64,000 bases of DNA from Carnegiea gigantea (GCA_029747015.1 JAKOGI010002999.1:1-64000); one strand, 5' to 3'. Numbered from the stretch's first letter, positions 11,937 to 23,473 are shown. Translations and numbers: made by a program. Notes: generated by a model from the letters alone, not told the origin.

Positions 11937-11970
11937 TAAATAAACTTTGCTCAGCTCAGGCTCACCCCTA

Positions 11971-12110
11971 CTAGTTGAGTACTTACCATGCAACCTTGCC
12001 CGTGATCCTGCATGTTGGCTAAAGTATCCAAAAATACATTCTTAACACGATTCTTGTATGTAATTGTAATTGGTTGTAGGTTAGATTCTCCCTCTCTATT
12101 TGTACCACAA
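11971..12110. repeat. Old duplicated segment, copy A right part
   Basis: Aligns with 13398-13545: shared 'ccttgcc', 'gcatgtt-gctaaa-tat', 'aattgtaat-ggtt' and 'agattctcc' in order. It is the continuation of copy A after the insertion 9617-11970. Confidence 0.7.
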
Positions 12111-12890
12111 TTATATTATACTATCTTTTATTACTTATTTGAATTAAAAAAAATTATACGCAGCTACCATGAAATATTATTATCGTCAAAATGGTAGTTT
12201 AACCTACATGACTTCGTAAATTTTACGGCAAAATTTGTATGACTTGTCCACATATTTTATAGGAAAATAATACAGGTCATCCGAAGACCAAAGAAGGAAA
12301 AGTCGAATGAACTCATTGAATTCATAACGAGATAATATACATCATATGTGGGGAGATATTTTTCAAAGTGGTCATTCTCTTACCTACCCTTGAGCTTTGT
12401 GGTGAAAATTGAGGTGGAAAATTCTACAGCCAATTCTACAAATGCTTGTCCTCAGTGCAAACAGAAAAGCTCCATTGAATTGAGACAGTCATAGAATTGA
12501 CCAGCAGGGCATCCGTTATTTAGTTTTCTTTCACGCTGAAGACTGAAGACAAATGATATAGCTACCTACGAGGTCACGCTTAACAAGTCATGCAATATTG
12601 CATTCTAATTGAATGTGTGCTATAAAACAGCGCAACAATTACAGTTGAAACAAACATATAATTTTCTAGAGTTGCTTTTTCTTATTCCTTTTTTTGGATT
12701 GCTCATAAGTCTGCTTAGCGTGTGATTATATTTTTGTCGAAACATCCTACATGAGGGAAAGTAAAAAAAAGAGATGGGAAAATACAGGAAAGCTAAGGAA
12801 AAAAGCTCCAATATTAATATATTACTAGTAATTGAGATTCAAATTCAGACCTTGTTAAAAGGCGGCTCAATTCCTATTAAATTACCTTTG
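12111..12890. other. Intergenic, no feature seen
   Basis: AT-rich, with only short ORFs and no recognisable protein, RNA gene or terminal repeats. Confidence 0.5.
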
Positions 12891-13181
12891 TGTAACACCA
12901 TGAGTGTCGTTTAAAGGATTTGAAGTGATTATTCATATCACTAAAAGTGTATCTTCTTTTTCAAAAAGCTCATTCTTAAAAACTCCATAATTAATTAAGC
13001 GTGTTTACAGTGGAAAAATCTTAGGATGAGTGAGCTTCTGGGGAAGTTCCCCAGCCAGTGTGTGAACGAAGACGAATTATGCCGGAGAAATTTGTAGTGA
13101 TTTGTAGGGTTAGTTGATGATTCTTGAAGCCATTACTCGTAACTATATGTGGCCCAGGAAGGGCCGGGCCAGGGCGTTACA
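12891..13181 (+). repeat. Cassandra-like solo LTR with 5S rRNA-like core
   Basis: Begins tgtaacacc and ends gcgttaca, about 291 bp. The core at 12996-13050 reads 'taagcgtgtttacagtgg' then 'cttaggatgagtgagcttct' and 'ggggaagt', which follows the 3' half of plant 5S rRNA (A box, intermediate element and C box) with substitutions. This is the hallmark of Cassandra TRIM LTRs. Flanks are ccttt (12885-12889, plus one extra g) and ccttt (13182-13186), supporting an inserted unit. No internal domain or second LTR was found nearby. Confidence 0.72.
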
Positions 13182-13206
13182 CCTTTCTAGGGTGATAGAA
13201 TTGTTA

Positions 13207-13560
13207 ATGTATCTGAAATACCCTCATGTAGTCATGTAGACTTGTTTGCCACCAGCGTTAGGGCACAAGACAACGTACATTGACTGACGTTTTCGTGCGA
13301 TTGTCAATTGAATTTATCAGGGAACTAGCAAATAGGGATCTGTTTTTCCAAATAGTTATTTTCATGGGTTTATCCTTTTGTGTAGGTTCTTATACTTGTT
13401 GAAAACTAATTATCAGCCTTGCCTTTATTCTGTGACCCCGCATGTTAGCTAAAATATCAGAAAGTATATCCTTGACAAGATTGTTATATGCAATTGTAAT
13501 AGGTTTTAGGCCAGATTCTCCTCTCTTTATTTATATTAGCCTTTAAAATTGTGCTACACA
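13207..13560. repeat. Old duplicated segment, copy B
   Basis: An uninterrupted copy of the segment also found at 9416-9616 plus 11971-12110. It lies about 600-950 bp upstream of the receptor gene, so copy A may be the upstream region of a lost paralogue. Non-coding. Confidence 0.65.
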
Positions 13561-13806
13561 TGGTTTGTTTTAAAATTTTAGCTAAAATATTTTTAGAAAT
13601 ATTATAATTAATCTTATAATTTATATTTTTAGAAATAATGATATTAACATATCTATAATTTATTTCCTTTGTTTTCTTCATTAAAGTAGTTGAAAAGACA
13701 CTACTTAGTATAATGGATTTAAATCACATATTGTTTTAATTTTTATTTTTAAATAGAATTTTAATAAATGTTTAACAGAACATGTGTCACGACCGTTGCA
13801 TTCGGA

Positions 13807-13926
<120 letters not shown>

Positions 13927-14102
13927 AATCGTATTATATTATTTTCTAATTATGAATCATTTAAACTAAAAAGAATATATTATTATATTCGAACAAAATA
14001 TTACTATGCATCTTCAAAATGTTACTTTCAAAGAGGAAGAACTTCTACAACTAAGTGCTTTTCTTTGTGGCCTCATATCTTCCTCTCTGCACAAAGTTCT
14101 TC

Positions 14103-14109
14103 TATATAT
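14103..14109 (+). promoter_or_regulatory. Possible TATA box of the receptor gene
   Basis: TATATAT 58 bp before the first ATG, followed by a pyrimidine-rich stretch. Position is plausible for a short leader, but nearby TA-rich DNA makes chance matches likely. Confidence 0.3.
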
Positions 14110-14166
14110 GCCTGTTCTTACTCCGCACCATGAAGCACCAAGAAAACCTCCACCTTGTATTTAGAA

Positions 14167-17100
14167 ATGATGGCGTCTCGCTCATTTCTCTTTTCCTTCT
14201 TTCTTGTCCTTGTTATAGCCAACTCTTGTCTTCCTGGTGAAGCGATATCTCCCTTGTGCCACCAGGAGGAAAGATTGGCGCTGGTTCAATTCGCGCATAG
14301 CTTCATTGCTGATTGCTCTCAATCTCACAAACCACCCTTTGGATGGCTCGATGGGGCGACTTGGACAATACAGCCTGCATTCGACTCAATGCCCACATAT
14401 CCTAAGGTCGTTTCTTGGGGATCATCAGATGATGAGAGTGCAAGTGATTGTTGTGGGTGGGATGGTGTAGAGTGCGACAAGGATACTGGTCATGTGGTCG
14501 GCCTTGACCTCAGTGGTAGCTGTCTCTTTGGTAAGTTCCCAACTAATAGTAGTGTTTTTCGCCTTGTTCACCTTCAAAGGCTTAGCCTTGCTAACAATCA
14601 CTTCAACTTCTCTCCAATCCCTGATGGATTCGGCTCTCTCTCTAGACTGACATACCTTAATCTTTCATATGCAGTATTTTCTGGCCAAATTCCCCCCAAT
14701 ATTTCGAAACTTTTCAAGTTGTCATCCCTCGATCTTTCCTACAATGTTGACCCTTTTGATGATGAAAAGCCGTTGCTGCAACTAAGTAGCAACTCTTACT
14801 CATTGGAAAGCCTTATCCACAACATGACAACTTTAGAAACACTTAACCTTGACATGGTCAACTTGTCCTCTGTCGTGCCTCTAACCCTAGCAAATCTAAC
14901 TTCATTGAGGTCTATTTCTCTATCATGTTGTGGGTTACATGGCAAGTTCCCCTCATCGATTTTCCATCTACCAGACCTTGAAACTCTTGGTCTTTCTCAA
15001 AACAATAATCTCAAAGGCACATTACCGGATTTTCTAAGTAGTACTTTTAGGAGTTTGGATGTGTCTTGGACATCATTTTCTGGATCTATACCGCCATCAA
15101 TTGGAAACCTTGGCTCATTAGACACAATCCATCTACAGGGATGTAACTTTATGGGTGCCCTCCCTGCTTCACTTGGTAATCTAACTAATCTTAAAATTTT
15201 GCAACTTAATGAGAATATATTTGCCGGTGAGATACCGCCCTCTTTTGCCAATCTAACTCAACTCATTGCCTTTGTTCTATCAAACAACAACATCGCTGTT
15301 GGTCCGCAAGTGTTTTCATGGTTGCCAAAGCTACGTGGACTCATCAATGTTGGTTTTGGACGGACGAATATGCAAGGCACAATTCCATCCTCTGTGGCAA
15401 ATTTGACTAAGCTCAGGGTTTTAAGTCTTCGCTATAATCACTTGTCAGGAATAATTCCATCTTGGCTTGCCAATCTCACCCATTTAAGGGCATTAGATCT
15501 TGAGGGCAATCCACTAATGCAAGGCCCATTGCCACATGAGCTTTCCAACCTTGCAGATCTTCAAGTACTTGCTGTGGGTTCCAACTACTTGTTTGTCGAC
15601 TTTGAGATAATTTTCAAGTTGAAAAATCTTCAAGCTATGGTTTTTTCGCATGCCAGCATCAAATTTCCTTCAAATGTTAATGCTACTGCAACCAAACCCA
15701 AGTTCCAAATATTGAAGTTGAACTCATGCAACTTGACTGAGCTCCCACAATTTCTCAAAGACCAAGATAAACTTGAAGAACTACATCTCTTGGACAACAA
15801 GATTACTGGTCGCATACCACTGTGGTTGCTGAACAACAACATTGATACACTCCGTGTCCTAGCCCTCTCTCATAATGCCATAACAGGATTTGAAAGCCCT
15901 CAAGTATGGTTCCAACGGAGTGGTCTAACAACAGTGTTCCTTGATAACAACTTGCTCGAGGGATCTCTCATTTTCCCTTCCGCCACCATAAAAGTCTACA
16001 TCGCATCTACAAACAAGCTGCAAGGACACCTTCCACGACCTATTTGCAATATGACTTCCCTAAGGTACCTTGATATCTCCAACAACAACATCAGTGGAGA
16101 GCTTCCGCAATGCATGGGCGATCTTGGGGCTTCCTTGGTAGCGCTAAATCTACGAGGCAATAAATTCCATGGCGTCATTCCTGCAACATACACAAAATCG
16201 TGTAAATTGAAGCTCATTAACTTGAGCGAAAATCAGTTCAGAGGAAGGCTACCAAGAAGTTTGGCAAATTGTAAACAACTTGAGGTGCTAGATGTTGGGA
16301 GGAATCACATTCATGATACGTTCCCATCATGGCTAGGATCTCTTCCGATGCTGCACATTCTTGTTTTGCGGTGCAACAGATTCCATGGCCCTGTAAGAAG
16401 CCCTGCATTTGATGTTGAGTTCACCAAATTGCGCATCATGGATCTTTCCCATAATTTTCATGTGGGATTATTGCCATTTGACTATATTCAGAAGTGGAAT
16501 ACCATGAAGGGTACCGATGGTCCTAGTCCATCAGAGACTGTAATTGCTATATCGGACTTAAATGATTGGAAGGGGCTAGCTAAGTCGAGTCCAAGATTTT
16601 ATTACAATTACTCGATTACCATCACCAACAAAGGCAATGAGATGGTATACACCAAGGTTTTGAATGTGTTCAAAGCTATTGATCTCTCGAGCAATAAGTT
16701 CCAGGGGCCAATTCCGGAGTCCATTGGAGATCTAGTTGCGCTTGAAGGACTCAACTTGTCCTACAACAACATTGATGGAGGCATTCCGTCATCCTTAGGG
16801 AACATAAAAGATCTCGAGTCATTGGACCTCTCGTGGAACAATCTCTCAGGGGAGATTCCCCAAGAACTAGAAAGTGTCACATCTCTTGAGGTTTTCGATG
16901 TCTCTTACAATCAGTTCACAGGGCCAATACCACAAGGGAACCAATTCAACACGTTCGAAAGCAGTGCATTTGAGGGTAACCCAGGATTGTGTGGAAATCC
17001 ATTGCCCAAGAGTTGTGAGAATCATGTTGATGAATCAGCTCCATTGCCACCAACATTGTCAAGTGAAGGGGACGAGGAACACTCATATTTTGATACGGTG

Positions 17101-17217
17101 GAGTGGATCATAATCTCATTGGGCTGTGGAAGCGGATTCATTGTTGGCTTCGTTGCTGGGAAGTTCTTCACCGATTGGAAGCATCATTGGTTCTTGAAGA
17201 CTTTTGGGCATGAATAA
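14167..17217 (+). CDS. LRR receptor-like protein (RLP, Cf-9/RLP type)
   Basis: Plasma-membrane receptor-like protein; this family senses apoplastic molecules in immunity or development and signals through partner kinases such as SOBIR1 and BAK1. 1016 residues, one exon. Start chosen at the ATG ATG pair (14167 or 14170), which opens directly into a signal peptide (SFLFSFFLVLVIANSCLPGEA, 21 residues shortened here as residues 6-26). Residues about 30-110 form the N-cap with 'DCCGWDGVEC'. Then come LxxLxxLxLxxNxLxGxIP-type repeats to about residue 930, broken near 775-835 by the island with 'YYNYSITITNKGNEMVYTK'. Then the C-cap 'NPGLCGNPLP', an acidic stretch, one membrane helix with four glycines spaced every fourth residue, and a 15-residue tail. 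No kinase domain, no stop or frameshift. The ligand cannot be told from sequence. Confidence 0.94.
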   Translation: MMASRSFLFSFFLVLVIANSCLPGEAISPLCHQEERLALVQFAHSFIADCSQSHKPPFGWLDGATWTIQPAFDSMPTYPKVVSWGSSDDESASDCCGWDGVECDKDTGHVVGLDLSGSCLFGKFPTNSSVFRLVHLQRLSLANNHFNFSPIPDGFGSLSRLTYLNLSYAVFSGQIPPNISKLFKLSSLDLSYNVDPFDDEKPLLQLSSNSYSLESLIHNMTTLETLNLDMVNLSSVVPLTLANLTSLRSISLSCCGLHGKFPSSIFHLPDLETLGLSQNNNLKGTLPDFLSSTFRSLDVSWTSFSGSIPPSIGNLGSLDTIHLQGCNFMGALPASLGNLTNLKILQLNENIFAGEIPPSFANLTQLIAFVLSNNNIAVGPQVFSWLPKLRGLINVGFGRTNMQGTIPSSVANLTKLRVLSLRYNHLSGIIPSWLANLTHLRALDLEGNPLMQGPLPHELSNLADLQVLAVGSNYLFVDFEIIFKLKNLQAMVFSHASIKFPSNVNATATKPKFQILKLNSCNLTELPQFLKDQDKLEELHLLDNKITGRIPLWLLNNNIDTLRVLALSHNAITGFESPQVWFQRSGLTTVFLDNNLLEGSLIFPSATIKVYIASTNKLQGHLPRPICNMTSLRYLDISNNNISGELPQCMGDLGASLVALNLRGNKFHGVIPATYTKSCKLKLINLSENQFRGRLPRSLANCKQLEVLDVGRNHIHDTFPSWLGSLPMLHILVLRCNRFHGPVRSPAFDVEFTKLRIMDLSHNFHVGLLPFDYIQKWNTMKGTDGPSPSETVIAISDLNDWKGLAKSSPRFYYNYSITITNKGNEMVYTKVLNVFKAIDLSSNKFQGPIPESIGDLVALEGLNLSYNNIDGGIPSSLGNIKDLESLDLSWNNLSGEIPQELESVTSLEVFDVSYNQFTGPIPQGNQFNTFESSAFEGNPGLCGNPLPKSCENHVDESAPLPPTLSSEGDEEHSYFDTVEWIIISLGCGSGFIVGFVAGKFFTDWKHHWFLKTFGHE

Positions 17218-19052
17218 ACATGAATTTTCATATTTTTACATGTCCTTTGTGTAGTCATCTTCATATTTTACATGCCCTTTGTGTTATGTAGAAGCTTATG
17301 AGTCTTTGTTTTTCCTCTGTGGTTATATTGGTGTGAAATATTAGTGTTGCTTCAATATTATTAGAGTTATATGTTGACTATATTCACTTTTATGGAATGT
17401 TGATGTCTTTTCTAAGGTAATTACATAGATTGATTAATAATTCTACTAAGGTTTTTTTTTTTTTTTTTTTAATGCTCGTGGCTATGCAATACAAAATGTT
17501 GAAGTTGTCTACAACTTTTGAACAATCTACTAAAATCTTTTCCTACAAGTTTCTCAATCATACGAGTAGTTGTATGTCTTTTGACAGAAGTAGGATATAT
17601 TAATTGGGAGTGCTAACAGCCCAGTTCATATAATAGTTCATAACATTTTAAATTTAAAATTAAACAATAGATAAATCATAAATACGTTTGAAAATATTCT
17701 CTTGTAGATAATAAATATGTTTGAAAATAGAAGGCGTGATATGATTTTTATTATTTTTAAAAAGGAATGGTATGCTAACACACCTAGGCGGTGCAATTTA
17801 ATCCGAAAGCCGCGCTGTTTTTGAATTGAAATGACTTGCCCTACATAAGAATCAGGGGTACTATGTTTGCAATTAGTGTATTAATTAGGGCAGAAAATTA
17901 AATTGAATGATTAGGGCACGACCAAGACTCGTAGGCAATGGTGACTTAGTCATTTTCTTTTTCCCGTTACCTACCGTTGCAGTTACGTTGAGGAGCAGCA
18001 CTGTTGTCACACTTAGTCAGCTGTCTCTACCCAGTCACCTCGGGGATATTATTGTTTCAACTTCGTCATTTTCTCCTTTTTTTCAGGAAATGGACAATTT
18101 TTTTTAAATATTTGAGGTGAGAAAACACAGATTCATTTAGATAATGGTTATACTGCAGACGCTTTCAAATTTTTTTATGTTGGTAGTTTTCCAAATTAGC
18201 AAGCTTTCTGAACGTTGAACATAATATGCTTTTTTGCCTTATATTCCTTCTGCTTACTTATAATTGGTCTATTTTACAACATAAATTCAAACAAAATTTG
18301 TATTCAAATAATTTTCCAAATTTTAACATAGGAGTAATGACGAACAAGATGTGCTCAATCTTTGAAATTTATGATATAGGAATAATAAATGAGACTTGTC
18401 TCTCGGTTAGAGTCAATTACCAACAAGTGATTTAATAATTAAAGAGCTTAGTGTGAAAATTGAATTAAACCCGAATCACGCAAATTAAATATGAACTGAA
18501 TGAATTCAGCCTAATATTTATTTGGATTAATAGATTCATGAGAATTAATATTTTAAGATTATCAAATTTTATCTAAATCAATAATTTTTTAGAGCATAAG
18601 ATATACTTTTACCAGGTCTGCTTATATATGCTTGAAGTTCTATTCCAAATGAAATCCTGATTGCCTCCAAAGAAGGCATCCATATAAATTACAATTAGCT
18701 GTTGTTTTTGCAAAGGACCTCCACGAAATGGACATATGAATAACTGTAATTTGCCAAAGACTAGAGTCATCCACGAAATGGAGTTTGGTAGACAGTAAGT
18801 TAGCGTTTCCAAGTAGTCATTTTAATCATTCGTCCTTTAAGCAGGTTTTGGTGATATGATCCGTGTGGTGAATTTTCCAATGTAAGCATGTTTTCAGAGA
18901 GCGTGTAATACTTCAAGTGATAATGGTAGCATAGTTGTTCTTTCTGTCATACTGGGTGATACTATCTCACAAAAATTTATTGTAAGTGTCGTGTTGCATA
19001 ATTTTAAATTTTTATTTTTCCTATTTTATTATGTGCCATCACCATGTCAATC
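17218..19052. other. 3' flank of receptor gene, no other gene
   Basis: AT-rich. Includes the likely 3' UTR just after 17217 and a T-run near 17452-17470. At 18715-18782 'tccacgaaatgga' occurs twice. The short ORFs here show no known domain. Ends at the target duplication caatc (19048-19052) of the SIRE element. Confidence 0.6.
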
Positions 19053-20754
19053 TGTTGAATTTAGGAGTACTTACCCACAAGAGGGGGGGTGAATTGTGGT
19101 GTTCGATTTTCGCGTACTTACTGACAAACACCCTCCTGATTGCAGAGGTTGTTCTTGAATTACAAACAATCTTCTGACTTGTTTACACCACATGTTTTCA
19201 ATTTTCTCAAAGGCAAAAATCAACAAGATAAATGCGGAAATAAAGCACACACAATTTTTCCGTGGAAAACACCTCTAGCCCAACTGAGGTGTGAAAAACC
19301 ACGACCTACCTCGTGTAGGATTTAACCACTTTCACTAACGGGCTTCACACGTTACAAATGTAACACACCTTGTTACAACTTGCAACCACGTAACCTTCTT
19401 TTCTAAGAAAGGTTACACCACGTCCAAATCTCACCAGATTGGACACGTCCAAAGTCCACACGACTGAGGACCACTCACTCACTTTTCTGATCCAAGATCA
19501 GGGTTACAAAACACCTTACGGGGGTGCTTCTGATTTAAGCAGATGTAAGGTACAATGAGGTCCTAGTATGCCAATATCTTGAAAGCTCAGCTTAAACACA
19601 ACTTGTCTCGGTTTTTCTTTTCTCAAGAGTAGCTCGAAAAATTCTTCTCACTAGAAAAACCACTTTTGCACTTCTCCCTTTTTGCGTATGTTGTGTATGT
19701 TTCTCGTTTTTTCTTATCTCTTTTTTTCTGTGAATGGGAGTGAAATGTTGAGTTTTTAAACAAAAAATCCAACGGTCAAAAACAAGGAGAAGTGATAAAA
19801 TCAGCTATGTTTAGCAAAGAGAGATTTTTGCTTAGCACAGAGAATTCCAACGGCTAAAAGATCCAATGAGGATAGAGTTTCCCAATATTGTAGGGATTTG
19901 ATTTTGGAGGATAAAAGACTATCTTTTCCCCTTAAAAATAGCCGTGAAATACCTGGAAAAGAATCTCAGCTTGAATTTTGAATTAATCACTTTCCAAAGG
20001 ATAAGAGAGAAATATTTTCGGTTTTGGTAAATATTTTCCAAAATCAGTTTTGCAAATCTCCCAAGTGATTTTCATATCAAAAGATTTCCTACAGCTTAAA
20101 TTGCTGTCTGGGAATTTTATCAAAATATATTAGAGCTTTTAGCCAACCAAAATAAGTTTTCCAAAGTGACCGGGTTTGGCCGTTGCAGTTCAGAAACACC
20201 CTAGGTACCCTGTTTACAGGGTTGTTCAAACTTGGTGTTCTGAAGCAAATAGCGCAACCAATTCAAGAGTGGTTAGTTAGAGACTTTTCAAGATTGACAT
20301 ATTAACAAGAGTCTAAAAAATAAAACCTAAATTACCCAAGGCATCTTGTTGTAGATCCAGTCATCTTGTTCAAGACGAATACGCTGCCCCAACCACCTAG
20401 ACCAACCTGTTTGCCAGGTTGTTCTTGTATCGCTTGAGTTCAAAAAGGCCTGTTTGTTGGATTGTCCTTGAAACACCTAGCCTGTTTGCCAGGTTGTTCT
20501 TGTATTGCTTGAGTTCAGGAACTGATCTTAACACACAATCAACTCATCGAGGTGGTGTTCTTGACTTGAGCGTGAGTCATCAAGGTATGAGACCTGTTCT
20601 TAAGACTTGTTCTCAACATTCAGCAAACAAGTTAAGACGCATATTGAAAATAACAGTGTATGCCTGTTTGGAGAACTTTGTTTGGAGCAACATTACTTAA
20701 GAGCATTTTACACTTGGGTTTGTTGTCATCAAAACTGAATATACTAATTCAACA
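19053..20754 (-). repeat. 3' LTR of SIRE-1
   Basis: 1702 bp, tgttgaattt...aattcaaca. It matches 40981-42672 almost throughout, with small indels (for example around 19720-19735) and scattered substitutions. It holds many copies of short words such as gttgttc, aacaccc and ctgttt. Confidence 0.95.
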
Positions 20755-20768
20755 ATTTCCCCCTTTTT
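20755..20768 (-). other. Polypurine tract of SIRE-1
   Basis: Minus strand AAAAAGGGGGAAAT directly before the 3' LTR; primes plus-strand DNA synthesis. The same tract is found at 58988-59001 in the second SIRE copy. Confidence 0.88.
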
Positions 20769-21075
20769 GATGATGACAAACCAAGTGTCCATATTAAAAA
20801 AAATTGAATGCTGATAGGGATCCACGTAGGTACAAGGAGTTAGAGGTCAACCCACCCTATCGAGTCAAGGTCAGGCTCATTCGTCATACTTTGTCAATAG
20901 GTTACACTATTCTTCCCCCTTTTGGCATCATTAAAAAGCAAGAACAACAGGACGGTTGCAAGAAAAGCATATAAAGCATTGCAAATAGATATTTTATTGC
21001 AAAGAAAAGTAGTACAATGCCAAAACAACAAAACTAAGAGAGGAGGAGGAGGAGACTAGAGACCAGCCTAGACAA

Positions 21076-22953
21076 TCAGGGAGCAGGGGGTGGTTTCGTT
21101 TGCAGAGGAGGAATGCTGGGGGCAAGGGTGGAGAGAAGGGCAAGCAAATCTTCATGGCGTTTGGCGGAGAGGGCTTGTTCCTCAGCAAGAGCAGCCTTGA
21201 CGGCGGAGAGCTCATCCTTGAGGCGAGCATTGTCCTCAAGAACAGCCTCAACCTTGATGGAAGGTTGTCCAGAAACAGGTGGTCGAGGTGGTCGACGACC
21301 CTATTTGGAGACTGACCCTTCGCCAACCTCATAGCCACACCCTAGCAGGGTGTCAATCCCAATCTCATCAATGATTTGGGCCGCCACTCTCCGTGTGAGC
21401 GCTATCCCAAAGTGCTCAAACACCCTTGTCAGCAGAAACCCATAGCCAAGATCATGGGCTCGGGTGGTGTTCGCAATTCGCCCTATGTGGCGAATCATGA
21501 TTGCAGGGAGGTTTATTAGTTCCTCCCGATCCAGTAGGTCCACCAGACATTGATCGAGGGCATCTGCTGAGTTTCGCCCTTGACCTCGCGGAATTATGTT
21601 CTTGATGGTGAACATAAACAGTAGTTGGTGCAGGGAGGTCATTTCACCCTTCTTAACCGAGAGGGGTGTTCTCAGGCCCTGTTTCTGACTGAGGCGTTGG
21701 GACACCTCTAGGAGCCTGGCTGTTGCCAGGGCAGTCTTGTCTTCCCTCACATACACAGCAAAGCCTTGTGAGGGCACCCCCAATATTTTTCCAAGTGTGG
21801 GCGCATCAACCTTAATGCCTTGCCCATTCACAAAACTTGTCACCACCCCTTTGGTGACACTGTAGTTGGCGTAAAACTCAGCCAACTCAGGCACAGAACA
21901 CCCCAACTGGGTGTTTGCAAACAAGTCGAGCCAGCCTTGGACTCGCAACTTGTTCAGGAACACCCCCAGACCCTGTTCCTCGAAAAAACGTACATTTACT
22001 ACCTTCCCCCTGACGACATTGCGCTTAAGCAATTGCGCATGCTTGTCAGACATAGGAGAGGGAGTGGACTTCTTTGGGCGTTTGGGAGGAGGAACAGAGG
22101 TGGTAGCGTCTGGTAGGGGAGCTGTTCTGGGCTTTCTTTTGAGGGGTGAGTTTGCAGGAGATGGCTTCACAGCAGGTTTAGAGGTTGATTTTTGAGGGGC
22201 TTGATCTTCAGAGGACTCGGAGAACACCGGTGTCCCCTATTTGAAAGAGGTGTTCTCAGAATCAGAACTCGAGAACCCCTCAGTAGAAGAAGAGGAAATC
22301 TCCTCGATGATTGGAGCAGAGGGTTTGGAGATACGGGGAGCGGATTGAAAAGCTATTCTTGTAGATTTGCGAGAAGGCTTGGAGGATTTTGGAGAAGAGG
22401 GAGTTTGAGAGGGCTGAGACCTTGGTTGTGGCCTTGTTTTTGGCGTTCTGCTGCGCCTGGCCACTATTTTCACCCTTTTCCTTTTCTCTCCGGTTTGAGC
22501 AACCGGAGTAGTGAGTTCAGCCTCAGGGAGAGAATCCTTCTCCTGACTCTCCTCTGATGTCTCATTCGAATTCTCTCGGAAATTGACATTCAGATCCTCC
22601 ACACACACGGCGTCAAAAGAGTCTTTTACTGTTTCTGGCACTGTTTCAGGAAACAGCCTAAAAGAACAGGTTTCGAAATTATCACTAAATCCTTCGGGGG
22701 TTTCCAAGATTTTGTCTTGAGGCCCCAATGGTGCACCCTCCGACTCTACTTTAATGGGACATGCAACTGACCCCACAAGAAACACCAATTCCCTTCCACA
22801 ATTGAAGGGAATATCGTCCATCCCTATCCCGACTGACTTTAGGAACAAGCTTTTCAGAAATCTGAAAGGCTTGTACAGGATTGGGCGAGGGGGAGCAGGG
22901 ATTGAGGACGCAAGAATCAGGGCTTTTGAGTGAGAGGTGTTGTTGGAAGCCAT
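21076..22953 (-). pseudogene. SIRE-1 3' accessory ORF, two stops
   Basis: About 625 codons from ATG 22953 to TGA 21076, kept in one frame and broken only by TAG at 22234-22236 and TAG at 21301-21303. The second SIRE copy has CAG at both places. In order: a short N-terminal region with 'GMDDIPF'; a long Ser/Pro/acid-rich linker holding a basic patch (KRKRVKIVARRSRTPKTRP); a folded domain from about 22050 to 21320 ('VVNVRFFEEQGLGVFLNKLR', 'GFAVYVREDKTALATARLLE', 'TTRAHDLGYGF'); and a C-terminal coiled coil. It resembles what I remember as the putative plant transposon protein domain. No signal peptide or membrane helix, so not a typical env. The basic patch could be a nuclear signal (inference). 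Confidence 0.8.
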
Positions 22954-23473
22954 TGTTGCTAGAGGAGAGAGATTAGGGTTTAAGGCTGTTTGCAGGGTTT
23001 GCTTTTGAGCGAGATGAAGTCAGGTGAAAAGAAGAACTGAGAACAGGGCATTTAAAGAGAGAGAGAGCACCCAAAATCTTTTAAAGATCTCTAGGTCTGC
23101 AACGGGTGAGAACATTAAAGGCGTGTGCCTTGGTAAGGAGGGAGGTTTAAAGAAAACACATTCCCATATGCATCGAACAACCAAGGGACGTACCTGTTCT
23201 TTCCGTTCAATCAAGATACCTGCCTGTTCTTCGCCGTTTGATCTTGATTTGACTCATTGGTACTAGGGGTGGCAGAGCTGCTCCAGTGATCCTTAGTACA
23301 TCCCCTTATGCTGCACTCTTTGTATAAATTAAAAAAAACTCACGCAATTCGAGTGTATGCACTCATTGTACATAAATCACATCAGTTGCTAATAAGATTT
23401 GCAAATAAGGGGAGAGAACAGGTTGTAGAGGTTGTTTTTACCAAACCTAGTTCATGTCTTGGAAACAAGTATC
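22954..23473 (-). other. Spacer between SIRE-1 pol and accessory ORF
   Basis: Non-coding 0.5 kb. It contains a GA/CT-rich block near 23056-23068, just upstream of the accessory ORF; the second SIRE copy has a longer (TC)n at the same place. Confidence 0.6.

Larger units (their letters stand above)
9617..11970. mobile_element. Possible hAT-like insertion, degraded
   Basis: Absent from the second copy of the duplicated segment at 13380-13420, so it behaves like an insertion. Ends are tggggcg... and ...caccccta; the ends show only weak inverted similarity. The 8 bases on either side (cttgttta, ctagttga) agree at six positions and the empty copy reads cttgttga, in line with an 8-bp hAT duplication. 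It has AAGCC/GAGCTTG-rich ends, no transposase, and a Harbinger-like element inside (10395-11936). Confidence 0.4.

Noticed and set aside
14155..14166. Start of the receptor gene at 14155
   Set aside because: That codon is TTG; the first ATG in frame is at 14167 and leads straight into the signal peptide.
18609..18812. Minus-strand 67-codon ORF after the receptor gene
   Set aside because: No recognisable domain, no supporting context, AT-rich DNA; treated as chance.
19053..20754. SIRE 3' extra ORF as an envelope gene
   Set aside because: SIRE elements have been linked to env-like ORFs, but the accessory ORFs here show no signal peptide, membrane helix or glycoprotein pattern.
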